Shown: positions 16,678-28,272 of the stretch, piece after piece | How positions within the stretch are numbered: position 1 is the stretch's first letter | Layout of the letters: every line of letters begins with the position of its first letter | Assembly (NCBI GenBank): GCA_035939775.1 | Contig: DASZFO010000134.1 | Coordinates: 18,973 to 82,972 of the forward strand | Source: Pirellulales bacterium | GTDB lineage: Bacteria > Planctomycetota > Planctomycetia > Pirellulales > DATAWG01 | DNA length: 64,000 nucleotides | Reading direction: 5' to 3' | Notes under the pieces: generated by a model | What the model was told of the DNA's origin: nothing | Seen by the model: the letters and a program-made list of their open reading frames with translations, nothing else | Databases searched by the model: none | Program-made: the position numbers and the translations under genes

Positions 16678-18330
16678 ATGTCGCTCACTACCGATCAACA
16701 TGACGAAAAGCTGGCTCGCGTGCTGAATGAACTTGCCGACGCGCAGCGGGCGGGGCGGGCGCCGAGTTTGGAGGAGGCGGCGCGGGAGCATCCCGATTTG
16801 GCCGATGAGCTGCGCGATCTGTGGGGCGCGGTGATGGTGGCGGATGCGGTCGCCTCGCATGCTTCCGTGGCCGCGACCAAATCTGCGGCTTCGTCGGCCG
16901 AGCCGGCGCCGCTTTTGGAATTGCCGGCGCGGCTGGGCGACTACGAGCTGCTCGAAGAGATCGGCCGCGGCGGGATGGGGATCGTTTATCGCGCGCGGCA
17001 GATCAGCTTGGATCGGATCGTGGCCGTGAAAATGATCCTGCGGGGAACTCTCGCCTCGCTGGATGATCTGGCCCGCTTTCGGGCCGAGGCGGAAGCGGCC
17101 GCGCGGCTCGATCATCCCAATATCGTGCCGGTCTATGAAGTCGGCGAGATCGAAGGGCAGCCCTATTTCAGCATGAAGTTCGTCGCCGGCACGACGCTCG
17201 CCCGGCGGCTGGCCGAGGGGCCGCTCGTGCCGCGCGAGGCAGCCGCGATCATGCTGCCGGTCGCCCGAGCGATCCACTTCGCCCATCGGCAAGGGCTGTT
17301 GCATCGCGACCTCAAGCCCTCGAACATCCTGATCGACGAAGAGGGGCAGCCGCACATCACCGATTTCGGCCTGGCCAAGCGAATCACCGACAACACCGGG
17401 CTCACGCACACCGGAGCGATCATCGGCACGCCGAGTTACATGGCCCCCGAGCAGGTCGGCGGCAACCGTGGCGAGATTGGGCCGACGAGCGACGTCTACA
17501 GCCTCGGCTCGATCCTATATCAGATGCTCACTGGCCGGCCGCCGTTTCAGGCCGCCTCCCCGGTCGATACGCTGCTGATGGTGCTCGAGCAAGACCCAGT
17601 GCCGCCGCGGCTGTTGAACGTCAAGGCCGATCGCGACCTGGAAATGATCTCGCTCAAGTGCCTGCAAAAGCCGCCGGACTTGCGCTACCCCTCGGCCGAC
17701 GCGCTGGCCCACGATCTGACGGCCTATCTGGCGGGCGACCCGGTCTCCGCCCGCAGCGGCGGCGTGATGCAGGTCATGTCGCGGCTGTTCCGCGAGACGC
17801 ACCATGCCCCGATTCTCGAAAACTGGGGCCTGCTCTGGATGTGGCACAGCGTGGTGCTATTCGGCCTCTGCCTGGCGACGAACTTGCTATCGTGGGAGGG
17901 CGTCACGAACCGCTGGCTGTATCTCTGGGTTTGGGCCGGCGGGCTGGCCGTCTGGGCGCCGATCTTCTGGTGGCTGCGAAGGCGCTCCGGGCCGGTCACG
18001 TTCATCGAGCGGCAGATCGCGCATCTTTGGGGCGCGGCAGTGATCGCCAGCGTGCTGTTGTTCATCATCGAATGGATGCTCGACCTGCCGGCGCTCAAGC
18101 TATCGCCGGTGCTCGGCCTGCTAGCGGGGATGGTCTTCTTCGTGAAAGCTGGCATCCTGGACGGGGCGTTTTACTTTCAAGCCGCCGCGCTGTTCTTGAC
18201 GGCCGGCGTGATGACAATTTGGCCGCAATTTGGCGACACGATCTTCGGCCTCGTCTCCGCCGCCTGCTTCTTCATCCCCGGCTGGAAGTATTACCGGCAG
18301 CGGCGACGGGGAATGACGAATGCCGAATGA
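16678..18330 (+). CDS. Membrane-anchored Ser/Thr protein kinase
   Basis: 550 aa from the ATG at 16678; an ATG at 16564 would overlap the PIN-like gene and add non-family residues. Residues 10-60 form the helical module ARVLNELADAQRAGRAPSLEEAAREHPDLADELRDLW, common to planctomycete sigma-factor-linked kinases. The Hanks kinase domain (about 89-350) is complete: glycine loop GRGGMG, K118 in AVKMI, HRDLKPSN with D211, DFG at 229-231 and APEQ. Four or more hydrophobic helices follow (about 390-540). It probably belongs with the ECF factor at 14569. The last four codons (MTNAE) and the stop are written in a gaatgacgaatg word repeat. Confidence 0.92.
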   Translation: MSLTTDQHDEKLARVLNELADAQRAGRAPSLEEAAREHPDLADELRDLWGAVMVADAVASHASVAATKSAASSAEPAPLLELPARLGDYELLEEIGRGGMGIVYRARQISLDRIVAVKMILRGTLASLDDLARFRAEAEAAARLDHPNIVPVYEVGEIEGQPYFSMKFVAGTTLARRLAEGPLVPREAAAIMLPVARAIHFAHRQGLLHRDLKPSNILIDEEGQPHITDFGLAKRITDNTGLTHTGAIIGTPSYMAPEQVGGNRGEIGPTSDVYSLGSILYQMLTGRPPFQAASPVDTLLMVLEQDPVPPRLLNVKADRDLEMISLKCLQKPPDLRYPSADALAHDLTAYLAGDPVSARSGGVMQVMSRLFRETHHAPILENWGLLWMWHSVVLFGLCLATNLLSWEGVTNRWLYLWVWAGGLAVWAPIFWWLRRRSGPVTFIERQIAHLWGAAVIASVLLFIIEWMLDLPALKLSPVLGLLAGMVFFVKAGILDGAFYFQAAALFLTAGVMTIWPQFGDTIFGLVSAACFFIPGWKYYRQRRRGMTNAE

Positions 18331-18475
18331 CGAATGTCTAATGAATGACGAAGCACTAATGTCGAAGATCCGCCGCGGCTGGACGAATCGCAAGCGGTAA
18401 TGGCGATAAATTCGTCATTCGTGCTTCGTCATTCTTTCGTCATTTTGTCATTCGCCATTAGACATTCTCCCGCCC
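18309..18475. repeat. Word repeat family B, second inverted pair
   Basis: The left tract (18309-18362: gaatgacgaatgccgaatga and variants) overlaps the kinase 3' end. The right tract (18406-18475: cgtcattcgtgcttcgtcat and variants) is its complement. It is the same family as 12183-12316. Confidence 0.85.
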
Positions 18476-18559
18476 TCTCTCCTTGCACGGTCGCTGGGAG
18501 CGACTTAGGCTTTATGAACGTGGGCAGGGGTGAAAATGCGTATGCGGGGAGGAGCGGTT

Positions 18560-20413
18560 ATGTCGCGAAAAATGATCCTGACGGGCCTGTTTGTCGGCCT
18601 GACTGCGGGAGCCGTTTTGCTCGGAGCGTATTCGTCGTGGGGCCAGGAAAAGCCGCCGGCGAAGACCCCGGCCCCGATCAAGCCGCTGCCGCCAGCCAAG
18701 CCGATCGAACCGCTCAAGCCGAAGGAGCCAGCCAAGCCACGACCGGCGGACAAATCGCTCGATGCCGGTCAGCCGACCGTCATGGGATCGATGCCGGACG
18801 ACGCGACTCGGGCGGCGCTGGCCAAGAAGGTCGAGTTGGATTTCGCCGATGTCCCGCTGCAAAAGATCGTCGATGCCCTGGCCGCGCAGACCAAGCTGGA
18901 AATCATGGTCGCGGCCAAAGATTCGGCCGCGACCGACGCCGGCCCGAAACAGAATCTGACAGAAAACGGACCACGGACAACGGACCACGGACCAACAACC
19001 GCGCCCGACGCCGCCCCGAAGCAGAATCTGACCGTCCATCTCAAGGGAGTTTCGGCTTTGAGCGCTCTCGATCTCATCTCGCGCGATTTGGGCTGGACGT
19101 GGTTCGCCGATGAAGGGGCTGTGGTCATCACGAATGATGATCGGCTCCCATCGGTCGCGCAGGTTTACAACGTGCGCGACCTGGTGCTCGCCCATCCAAA
19201 CTCGACCGGACATGAGGATGAAACGCTCGACTACGATTATTCATCGCTGGCTGAGGTCATCACCGGGGCGATTTCATCGCCCAATTGGTCGGCCGACGCG
19301 AACGTGCTCCAGGATTGCAGCCCCTTCCACGGCACCTTCACCCTCGCCCAGGATCAAAAGGTCCAAGACCAAGTCGCCGCGCTCTTGGCCGCCTTGCGCA
19401 AATCGCGCGACTTGAAGCCGCAGCAGTACGACGCCAGCGTGAACGCCGGCTTGGGAATCTCGCCGACCGATGAGACGGCGATCGACAAGGCGCTGGTGAA
19501 AGAGGTCTCCGCGCAGCCCACCGCCGCGAAGCTCGACGATCTGGCCGAATGGATTCGCAAGGCGTTCGGAATCCCGGTGCATGTGGACGCTCATGCCCGC
19601 GAGGCCGGCTTGCCGAACACGGCCGCGGCGCAGAATGCAACCGCGGTTCCCGACGCAGCAGCAACAAAACCCGCGGCGCCGAACTCGCCCGAGGCGCCGG
19701 TGACCGTCGTTGGCTCGCCGCTCGGCCAGGCGCTCGATATGCTGTTGGAGGATTCCAAGTTGGCGTACACGGTCAAAGATGAGGTGCTGTTGATCACGAC
19801 CAAGGACGACGAAAAATCGCTGCGCACCGTGCGCGTCTATCCGGTCGGCGACCTGATCGGCGGCGATTTCGACAAAGACGGCGTCGACGAGGAATACGGC
19901 CGGCTGCTCGATGTGATCACCCGGTCCATCGATCCCGATTCCTGGGCCTCGCTCGACAAACCCAAGTCGGGCAATGCCTACATCAGCTATCTGCCGACCG
20001 GCCGCGCCGTAATTTGCACTCAAACCCGCGCCGACCACGGGCACGTGGCGGAAATCGTGGCCAAGCTCCGCAAAGCGATCGGCGAGCAGCCCGCCGCGAC
20101 CGCTCCACAGCCAGCCTCCGCCGACGGTTCGGCGAAGGAGGGGAACCATCCGCTGAGCATGAAAATCTACAAGCTCAACGCCGACCTTCCGGCGGACGAT
20201 TTCGTCGCGGTCGTGAAAGACCTCGTCGAGCCGAAGAGTTGGACCGGCGAAGCCTACATCCACGGCGTCCCCGGCGCGATCGTCGTCAAGCAAACCGGCG
20301 CGATCCAAAAGCGCGTCGAGAAGATGCTGATCGACCTGAATGCCATCCCCGACCCAAAGAAATCGCCACCATCCGGCACGCCGACGCTGGTGGGGAAGCG
20401 GAAGGCGATCTAG
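18560..20413 (+). CDS. Exported protein with STN/secretin-like domains
   Basis: 617 aa from the ATG at 18560, preceded by GGGGAGGAG (18547-18554). It has a signal peptide (MSRKMILTGLFVGLTAGAVLLGA-) and a Pro/Lys-rich linker (PPAKTPAPIKPLPPAKP). It then has VELDFADVPLQKIVDALAAQTKLEI, the pattern of an STN/secretin N0 domain. Similar N0/N1-like segments recur: VYNVRDLVLAHP, VRVYPVGDLIGGD and MKIYKLNADLPADDFVAVVKDLV. No secretin pore domain follows, so it is probably a periplasmic or surface protein rather than a secretin. A 24-codon segment (18961-19032) is a duplication carrying an in-frame word repeat. Confidence 0.7.
   Translation: MSRKMILTGLFVGLTAGAVLLGAYSSWGQEKPPAKTPAPIKPLPPAKPIEPLKPKEPAKPRPADKSLDAGQPTVMGSMPDDATRAALAKKVELDFADVPLQKIVDALAAQTKLEIMVAAKDSAATDAGPKQNLTENGPRTTDHGPTTAPDAAPKQNLTVHLKGVSALSALDLISRDLGWTWFADEGAVVITNDDRLPSVAQVYNVRDLVLAHPNSTGHEDETLDYDYSSLAEVITGAISSPNWSADANVLQDCSPFHGTFTLAQDQKVQDQVAALLAALRKSRDLKPQQYDASVNAGLGISPTDETAIDKALVKEVSAQPTAAKLDDLAEWIRKAFGIPVHVDAHAREAGLPNTAAAQNATAVPDAAATKPAAPNSPEAPVTVVGSPLGQALDMLLEDSKLAYTVKDEVLLITTKDDEKSLRTVRVYPVGDLIGGDFDKDGVDEEYGRLLDVITRSIDPDSWASLDKPKSGNAYISYLPTGRAVICTQTRADHGHVAEIVAKLRKAIGEQPAATAPQPASADGSAKEGNHPLSMKIYKLNADLPADDFVAVVKDLVEPKSWTGEAYIHGVPGAIVVKQTGAIQKRVEKMLIDLNAIPDPKKSPPSGTPTLVGKRKAI
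18933..19032. repeat. In-frame 72-nt duplication with word repeat inside a CDS
   Basis: 18933-18960 and 19005-19032 are 28-nt direct repeats with 26 matches. Between them 18961-19004 carries acggaccacgg-acaacgg-accacgg-acc. The period is 72 nt, so the frame is kept (encoding QNLT-ENGPRTTDHGPTT-). Confidence 0.9.
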
Positions 20414-20439
20414 CGGCGATTATCTGCCCCGACGTTTGT

Positions 20440-21312
20440 TTAACGCCAAATCGCACCGACGGGAACGCGTGTCGGTTCCGCTGCAAAAATCGGACGGGCA
20501 ACACGCGCCACAGTCTGCTGGTCGGCTTCAAACGCAGGCTCCGGGAGCAATGGCGATGGCAACGAGTGGCTGTCGGAAAACGGCGTTGACTTCACTTTCT
20601 CGTTGTGTGCATGCACCATGAGTGCGTGAAGGGCAATCGTATCGCGGATATTGTATGCCAAGAGCGTTTCAAGGGCCTTGGCGTTTTTCCGCCGTTCGTA
20701 CTCCCTCCAAAGCAGAACCGCGGCGAAGCCATCGACGTCCTCCAGGCCCGGGCGAGCAATACCCACTTGGCGTTCGCAGCCCTTCAGACCGCCCTTGATG
20801 CCAAGGCTATTAAGCGCATATCTCAAGTCGATGTGCGCAAGAGGAATATTTACGCAGAAGAATCGCTCGATGAATGGGACATCGAAGCAGCGGCCGTTAT
20901 AAGTTACCAGCAGAGAATAGTCCAACAAGTCCTTCGGAAAGTCGTCTAGGTTCTCTCCATTGACGTAGTGGCGGACAGACAGGCCATCGTAAATGACTGC
21001 GGTTGTAACTTTGTGCCACGCATACAGCCCGGTGGTCTCAATGTCCACGAATGCGCAGGAATCGTGGAAGTCGCGGAAAAGTCGCCAGAGCTGACTGCTC
21101 GGTAGATTCTCGGCGAAGTATCTGGCGTTCCGATCCGCGTACTGCCGGCCGGATTCCTCGATATGGCGAGACCACGAATCTCGCCAATGTCGTGGCAGGC
21201 ATTGCGGTGTCGCTTCACGGACCGCGTTCCAAGAGGTTATCCCAGTCGACCACAGGGCCCGCTCGGTCGTCTCGCCGATACCAGGAATATGGCAGAAAGT
21301 GTTGGTCAACAT
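20440..21312 (-). CDS. YprB-like DEDD 3'-5' exonuclease (RNase_H_2) with helix-hairpin-helix
   Basis: 290 aa from the ATG at 21312; a 33-residue upstream extension overlaps the preceding gene. Residues 8-28 (IPGIGETTERALWSTGITSW) look like a helix-hairpin-helix. The nuclease motifs are exo I FVDIETTGL (D90, E92), exo II TYNGRCFDVPF (N139, D144) with I-D162, and exo III YNIRDTIAL (Y220, D224). These fit PF13482/YprB, the family of Bacillus MrfB, which removes mitomycin adducts. It lies 13 nt after a Cas4-like nuclease. The pair resembles TM0106-type proteins, where both domains are fused. The A+T content is higher than in the flanks. Confidence 0.82.
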   Translation of the reverse strand: MLTNTFCHIPGIGETTERALWSTGITSWNAVREATPQCLPRHWRDSWSRHIEESGRQYADRNARYFAENLPSSQLWRLFRDFHDSCAFVDIETTGLYAWHKVTTAVIYDGLSVRHYVNGENLDDFPKDLLDYSLLVTYNGRCFDVPFIERFFCVNIPLAHIDLRYALNSLGIKGGLKGCERQVGIARPGLEDVDGFAAVLLWREYERRKNAKALETLLAYNIRDTIALHALMVHAHNEKVKSTPFSDSHSLPSPLLPEPAFEADQQTVARVARPIFAAEPTRVPVGAIWR

Positions 21313-21325
21313 GGCATCCCTCTCG

Positions 21326-22273
21326 CTACTTTGCTTGGCTGATCGAACAGCTTGCGCGAAACTCACATGAATTGCATTTCCACGCCTCCGGGAGACGGGC
21401 GATTGCACCAACGTCTACCAAATTGAATGCGGACAACGTCCCCTCAGCGTTGGCGATATCCACCGGCTCCTCCCAGGTTTCTGTGGTCTCGTTTTGCAAG
21501 ACGTGAATCTGTACTCGCTTTTTCGGTCGGATAAAGAAGTACCCGTACAGGTCGGCTTGGGCGAATGCGACTGGTTTCGTGAAGCTTAGCAGCGACCGGC
21601 TTCGAGTGCTTTTGTATTCGTATGCGAATTCATCGGTGATACCGTCGGGCATACCCACGACGACGTAGCTCCTCCACGGAAAGTGCCAGCGCATCGTGGG
21701 ATATTTTTCTGCCCGTAATGCTTGATCGATCTTTCCTCGCAACATGGCCTCGTCCCTGGAGACGATGACGCGAACACGGTGCGCCGCTGCATTTTCTTCT
21801 TGGAGCTTCCGTTGCAGAGGTCCACGGTCCGGGTCAACCATCTGAGCTCGGCTGCCGTTTCCGCCCATCCGTCTTATCCTCACAAAGGTCGGACTCGCTT
21901 TCGAAAAGTGCCGGTTGCGCTCCGAGGTCTGTCGCTGATCCTCCTCACAGAGTTTTTGCACATCGGCGAAAGTGATTTTACTTCCGACGCCTAAAAGGGA
22001 ATCATCATCCGTTGGCAGCGCGTTGATGATGCCCAAGCGGTCCGCAAACCTAACGCGGTCAGCCAAATAGGTGGTGAAGAAAGTCAACTCGTTTGCGCGG
22101 CTCTTGAGCACCGCTTGTTGTTCGCACCAGCGCTGTTGAGCCACGTCGGCAATTCCGACAAAGACCAGCCTGTCCCGCGGCGCGCCCCGGCGATCCTTTT
22201 CGAGCATTAACAAATGGCGCAGCCATTCGCGGTTGTTGCAAACCCGAGCCAGACTCCTCATCACTTCGTTCAT
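21326..22273 (-). CDS. Cas4-like PD-(D/E)XK nuclease with predicted 4Fe-4S cluster
   Basis: 315 aa. The features of the Cas4/RecB group are all present. There is an N-terminal cysteine in VADVAQQRWCEQQ (C50). The core has VVVGMPDGITDEF (D210), then YEYKSTRS (E219, K221), then FAQADLYGYFF (QxxxY, Q239/Y243). The C-terminal cluster is KCNSCEFRASC (C300, C303, C309). C50 plus these three would ligate an iron-sulfur cluster. Cas4 family enzymes are 5'-to-3' or structure-dependent DNA nucleases. A polar insert at about 85-165 separates the first cysteine from the catalytic core. No cas1, cas2 or CRISPR array is nearby, so this is a stand-alone member. Confidence 0.78.
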   Translation of the reverse strand: MNEVMRSLARVCNNREWLRHLLMLEKDRRGAPRDRLVFVGIADVAQQRWCEQQAVLKSRANELTFFTTYLADRVRFADRLGIINALPTDDDSLLGVGSKITFADVQKLCEEDQRQTSERNRHFSKASPTFVRIRRMGGNGSRAQMVDPDRGPLQRKLQEENAAAHRVRVIVSRDEAMLRGKIDQALRAEKYPTMRWHFPWRSYVVVGMPDGITDEFAYEYKSTRSRSLLSFTKPVAFAQADLYGYFFIRPKKRVQIHVLQNETTETWEEPVDIANAEGTLSAFNLVDVGAIARLPEAWKCNSCEFRASCSISQAK

Positions 22274-22332
22274 GGCAATTCAAATCGTCGTTTCGGTCGC
22301 TATTCGTTTGACGTATCACAAAAACCGCGGAT

Positions 22333-22929
22333 TCATGCGCTCTTGCTTTTCCGTTTTGCTGTTGCTGATCGTGCGCTCTTAGTCGATTCCGTTTGGCCTG
22401 CCGGATTCCGATGCCACCGACGGCGAAACGCCAACGTCCACCACGGGTCTTTCTTAATGTCGATTCCCGCGTCCCGTTGCTCCCAAAACCATTGAATTAC
22501 GGCAATGACGCCCCACGCATGGGCGTAATCCAGTTTTCGCAGCGATTCGGCCAGACTTCCGACCGCCGCCTCCCGATCCTTGCTTTCCGATTCCCCAAAA
22601 TACCACTCGTCACCAGCGCTCTCCAGCCTGTGTGTGTCTTCAACGGCCGTCGCCAATAGTTCACCTGGATTTGCGAAGTCCGGGTCGAACCGCTTGCCGC
22701 GAACCACCGTTGCCAAGAGTGCCCAATCGTGCAGCCGGTGCTCGAGTACGCGATCGCCGATAAAGTCTGAGTAGGATTCTGAGAATGTGCGGGCGTTATC
22801 CGCCATCGCTCGAGAAAGCAAAGCCGCCCAACATTCCACTGCCTGATTGAGGGCCGGAGCCGAATTGCCTACGATTTCAATCGCTTTTGGGGCGGGATAC
22901 ACCGAGTAACGTGTGTCGGAACGGGCCAT
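22333..22929 (-). CDS. Unknown small protein, first gene of the Cas4-like/YprB-like operon
   Basis: 198 aa, no family recognised. Its ATG is preceded by an unusually strong Shine-Dalgarno (complement of 22932-22941, AGGAGGAGG). The N-terminus reads as a beta strand (RYSVYPAPKAIEIVG) then an amphipathic helix (APALNQAVECWAALLSRAMA). That is vaguely reminiscent of ribbon-helix-helix DNA-binding folds, but this is only an impression. The middle is acidic (FDPDFANPGELLATAVEDTHRLESAGDEWYF) with aromatic WFWEQ. The tail is Lys/Ser/Arg-rich (TESTKSARSATAKRKSKSA), suited to nucleic-acid binding. It lies 59 nt upstream of the nuclease gene. Confidence 0.7.
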   Translation of the reverse strand: MARSDTRYSVYPAPKAIEIVGNSAPALNQAVECWAALLSRAMADNARTFSESYSDFIGDRVLEHRLHDWALLATVVRGKRFDPDFANPGELLATAVEDTHRLESAGDEWYFGESESKDREAAVGSLAESLRKLDYAHAWGVIAVIQWFWEQRDAGIDIKKDPWWTLAFRRRWHRNPAGQTESTKSARSATAKRKSKSA

Positions 22930-22951
22930 AACCTCCTCCTTAATTGACTAC

Positions 22952-22995
22952 AGCTTATCCAGGCGTCGCCAGGTTGTCAACATTTATTATGACAA
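22952..22995 (-). promoter_or_regulatory. Predicted sigma-70 promoter with overlapping dyad
   Basis: On the minus strand TTGACA (22980-22975) and TAAGCT (22957-22952) are separated by exactly 17 nt, about 22 nt upstream of the ATG at 22929. A 6-bp dyad (ttgtca at 22974-22979, tgacaa at 22990-22995) overlaps the -35 and could be an operator. The flanking 22960-23100 is distinctly A+T-rich. Confidence 0.5.
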
Positions 22996-23181
22996 AATGG
23001 TGACACAGGGATTCGGAGCCTCACGGCTAGAAGTGCCGAATCGTCGAGTTCAACGATTTATCCACGTCGATTCGTGATATAATCGTCATCCCGCATTTAT
23101 TCTGTCGCCGGGTTTCATTCCGATTGGTGGCGCCCGCTGCCGATTGCCCCACCTTTTCGCTGACTGATAGAAAACGACCAA

Positions 23182-25701
<2,520 letters not shown>

Positions 25702-25729
25702 TTGCTCTAAAGAGTGAATTACGAGGAAG

Positions 25730-25811
25730 TTTTTATGAGGAACCCAGGAAGGCAGGAGAGTGGATTTAGAATCCGAGGCTCGTTTCCTGGATTCCTGGTC
25801 TCCTCATAAAA
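25730..25811. repeat. Hairpin element family D, copy 1
   Basis: The ends tttttatgagga and tcctcataaaa are inverted, with further pairing of ccaggaa/ttcctgg words. It spans about 82 nt just upstream of the DUF1501 gene. Copy 2 is at 28448-28533, and a single arm ends the DUF6807 gene at about 43615-43654. Confidence 0.9.
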
Positions 25812-25823
25812 CATGGTGTTGCT

Positions 25824-27299
25824 ATGGACCTGCGCATTGAGCAATTGAAGGCGACGACGCGGCGCTACTTCTTTCAGCGCTCGGCGACGGGGATCGGCGC
25901 CGTGGCGCTGGCGGCGCTGGCGAATGAGGGGCTTTTCGCTGGAGATGCGCCGCAAGCCGCGGCAACAATCCCCGCCGCGGCCGCCAATCCGCTGGCGCCT
26001 AAGCCGCCGCACTTCCCAGCCACGGCGAAGCATGTGATCTATTTGCACATGGCCGGCGCGCCGTCGCAGCCGGAGCTGTTCGACTTTAAGCCGAAGCTGA
26101 TCGAATTGAACGGCCAACTTTGTCCCGAGTCGCTTTACAAGAAGGAGCGGTTCGCGTTCATCAAGGGAGTGCCGAAGATGCTCGGCACGCCGTACAAATT
26201 CGCCCGTCACGGCGAGTCGGGGATCGAATTGTCCGAGCTGCTGCCGAATCTGGCGAAAGTGGCCGACGACATCGCCGTGGTGAAGTCGATGGTCACCGAT
26301 CAGTTCAACCACGCCCCGGCGCAGATTTTCTTGAACACCGGCTCGCCATTCATTGGCCGGCCGAGCATGGGCTCTTGGCTCACCTATGGCCTGGGGAGCG
26401 AAAGCGAGAACCTGCCCGGCTTCGTCGTTTTGCTCTCCGGGCCGAACGGCCCCGACGGCGGCACGTCGCTGTGGGGAAGCGGCTTTCTGCCGAGCATTTA
26501 TCAAGGAGTGCAGTTCCGTTCGCAAGGCGATCCGGTGCTATATGTCTCGAACCCGCCGGGGATGGATGCCGCCCTGCGCCGCCGCTCGCTCGATGCGCTC
26601 CGCGATCTGAACCGCATGCAGCTTGCCGAAATCGGCGATCCGGAAACGCTCACGCGGATCGAGCAATACGAAATGGCCTACCGGATGCAGAGTTCCGTGC
26701 CGGAGCTGATGGACATTCACGCGGAGCCGCAGTCGATTCACGAACTGTACGGCACGGAACCGGGCAAAGTGTCGTTCGCGAACAATTGCCTCTTGGCCCG
26801 GCGGCTCGTCGAGCGCGGCGTGCGGTTCGTGCAGCTTTATCATTGGGGCTGGGACAGCCACGGCACGAGCGCGGGGGACGACATCATGCACTCGCTCCCC
26901 GAGCGCTGCCGGCAGTGCGAAAAGGCCAGCGCCGCGCTCGTGCAAGACCTCAAGCAGCGCGGGCTGCTCGATAGCACCCTCGTCGTGTGGGGCGGCGAAT
27001 TCGGCCGCACCCCGATGAACGAAGAGCGCAACGGCTCAAAATTCCTCGGCCGCGATCATCATCCGCATTGCTTTTCAATCTGGATGGCCGGCGGAGGCAT
27101 CAAGCCGGGCTTCACGCTCGGCGAGACCGACGAGCTGGGCTACCACGTGACCGAAGACAGAGTCCACGTCCACGACCTGCAAGCCACGATCCTGCGCTGC
27201 CTGGGACTCGACCACACGAAGTTGACCTACCAATACCAAGGCCGCCCGTTCCGCCTGACGGACGTTTACGGCAACGTGGTCAAGAAGCTGTTGGCGTGA
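25824..27299 (+). CDS. DUF1501 protein with Tat-like signal
   Basis: 491 aa. The N-terminus [23 protein letters not shown] looks like a twin-arginine signal. The DUF1501 (alkaline-phosphatase superfamily-like) core is typical: [92 protein letters not shown] and [21 protein letters not shown]. Most members lack the nucleophile of true sulfatases. It partners the DUF1549/1553 gene upstream; the pair probably acts together outside the cytosol. The 3' end overlaps the convergent cbiM-like gene by 20 nt. Confidence 0.93.
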   Translation: MDLRIEQLKATTRRYFFQRSATGIGAVALAALANEGLFAGDAPQAAATIPAAAANPLAPKPPHFPATAKHVIYLHMAGAPSQPELFDFKPKLIELNGQLCPESLYKKERFAFIKGVPKMLGTPYKFARHGESGIELSELLPNLAKVADDIAVVKSMVTDQFNHAPAQIFLNTGSPFIGRPSMGSWLTYGLGSESENLPGFVVLLSGPNGPDGGTSLWGSGFLPSIYQGVQFRSQGDPVLYVSNPPGMDAALRRRSLDALRDLNRMQLAEIGDPETLTRIEQYEMAYRMQSSVPELMDIHAEPQSIHELYGTEPGKVSFANNCLLARRLVERGVRFVQLYHWGWDSHGTSAGDDIMHSLPERCRQCEKASAALVQDLKQRGLLDSTLVVWGGEFGRTPMNEERNGSKFLGRDHHPHCFSIWMAGGGIKPGFTLGETDELGYHVTEDRVHVHDLQATILRCLGLDHTKLTYQYQGRPFRLTDVYGNVVKKLLA

Positions 27300-28272
27300 A
27301 AGGCCGCGACAGCCGGCGCGATTCGGCTGAGGCAGCGATCATCCGCCGCATCAGGATGCTCGACACGCCGGCCGCGGAAAATGCCGCCGCCACGCCGATT
27401 GCCCCGGCCAGCGCGATCCCGAGCGCCGGCGATTCGATGCCGGCCAGCTTGTAGTCAGTGATCGGCGTGGAGACGAGCCGCGCTCCCCCTTGCTCAGCGA
27501 GTCCCAAGCGGCCGGCGACTCTCTCCAGCCCGTCGGGCGCGGTTGAAGCCCAGGGAGCCAGCATAAGCGCAATGAGCAGCGCTGCCGCGAAACCGATCGT
27601 CGATGCTTTGCGCCAGCCAGTGGTCGAACTCGCGCCAAGTTGCCGCGATGAATCGTACAGCATGGCAGGCGCAATGCGCATCAGCAGCACGATGACGGCC
27701 GCAGTGATCAATGCCTCGCAAACGCCCATCAGGGCATGCACGCTGACCATCGCCGGCAGCACATCACCGAAGCGAAATGTCCCGGCGGCGGCCAGTTCGC
27801 ACGAACAGAGCGCGGCGGCGGCGATCACAGTGACCCAGCTCGCCGCCGCGGCCGCGACCACTTTTCCCAGTGGGCTCGACGCGAAGCGCTGAATGCCCTG
27901 GTAAGCCGCGTAGCCGAACATCGACCCGATCACGCCCATGTCCAGGATATTCGCCCCGAGCGTCGAAACTCCGCCGTCGCCGAACAGCAGGCATTGCACG
28001 GCGAGCACGATCGCGATCGCCCATGTTCCGAGCCACGGACCGAGAATCGCCCCGGCGAGAACACCGCCAATCAAATGCCCGGATGTCCCAGCGGCGATCG
28101 GAAAACTGACCATCTGCGCGGCGAAGATCCCGGCGCTAGTGGCGGCCAAAAGCCGCGCCGACGGGCCTCCCTCGCGCCGGGCTTGAATCGCGGCAAACGC
28201 CAGCGCCCCGGCCGCCGCCACGGATGTGACCGCACAGGTGGTCGGGTCCAAATAATGATCGGGCAGGTGCAT
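27280..28272 (-). CDS. CbiM/NikMN-type cobalt or nickel ECF transporter component
   Basis: 330 aa from the ATG at 28272, whose product starts [15 protein letters not shown] in family style; longer starts add non-membrane residues. Residues 1-210 are CbiM-like with seven or so hydrophobic helices and [40 protein letters not shown]. The C-terminal part has [17 protein letters not shown], the PDGLE domain, then a final TM helix, so M and N components are fused. Co2+ or Ni2+ is the usual substrate. No ATPase (CbiO) or T component (CbiQ) is adjacent, so these must be elsewhere if the importer is functional. Confidence 0.88.
   Translation of the reverse strand: MHLPDHYLDPTTCAVTSVAAAGALAFAAIQARREGGPSARLLAATSAGIFAAQMVSFPIAAGTSGHLIGGVLAGAILGPWLGTWAIAIVLAVQCLLFGDGGVSTLGANILDMGVIGSMFGYAAYQGIQRFASSPLGKVVAAAAASWVTVIAAAALCSCELAAAGTFRFGDVLPAMVSVHALMGVCEALITAAVIVLLMRIAPAMLYDSSRQLGASSTTGWRKASTIGFAAALLIALMLAPWASTAPDGLERVAGRLGLAEQGGARLVSTPITDYKLAGIESPALGIALAGAIGVAAAFSAAGVSSILMRRMIAASAESRRLSRPFTPTAS

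Noticed and set aside
18560..20413. Type II/III secretin
   Set aside because: STN/N0-like repeats are present, but there is no secretin pore domain and no gsp or pil genes nearby.
21326..22273. Cas4-like gene as sign of a CRISPR-Cas locus
   Set aside because: No repeat-spacer array, cas1, cas2 or effector gene is found in the window.
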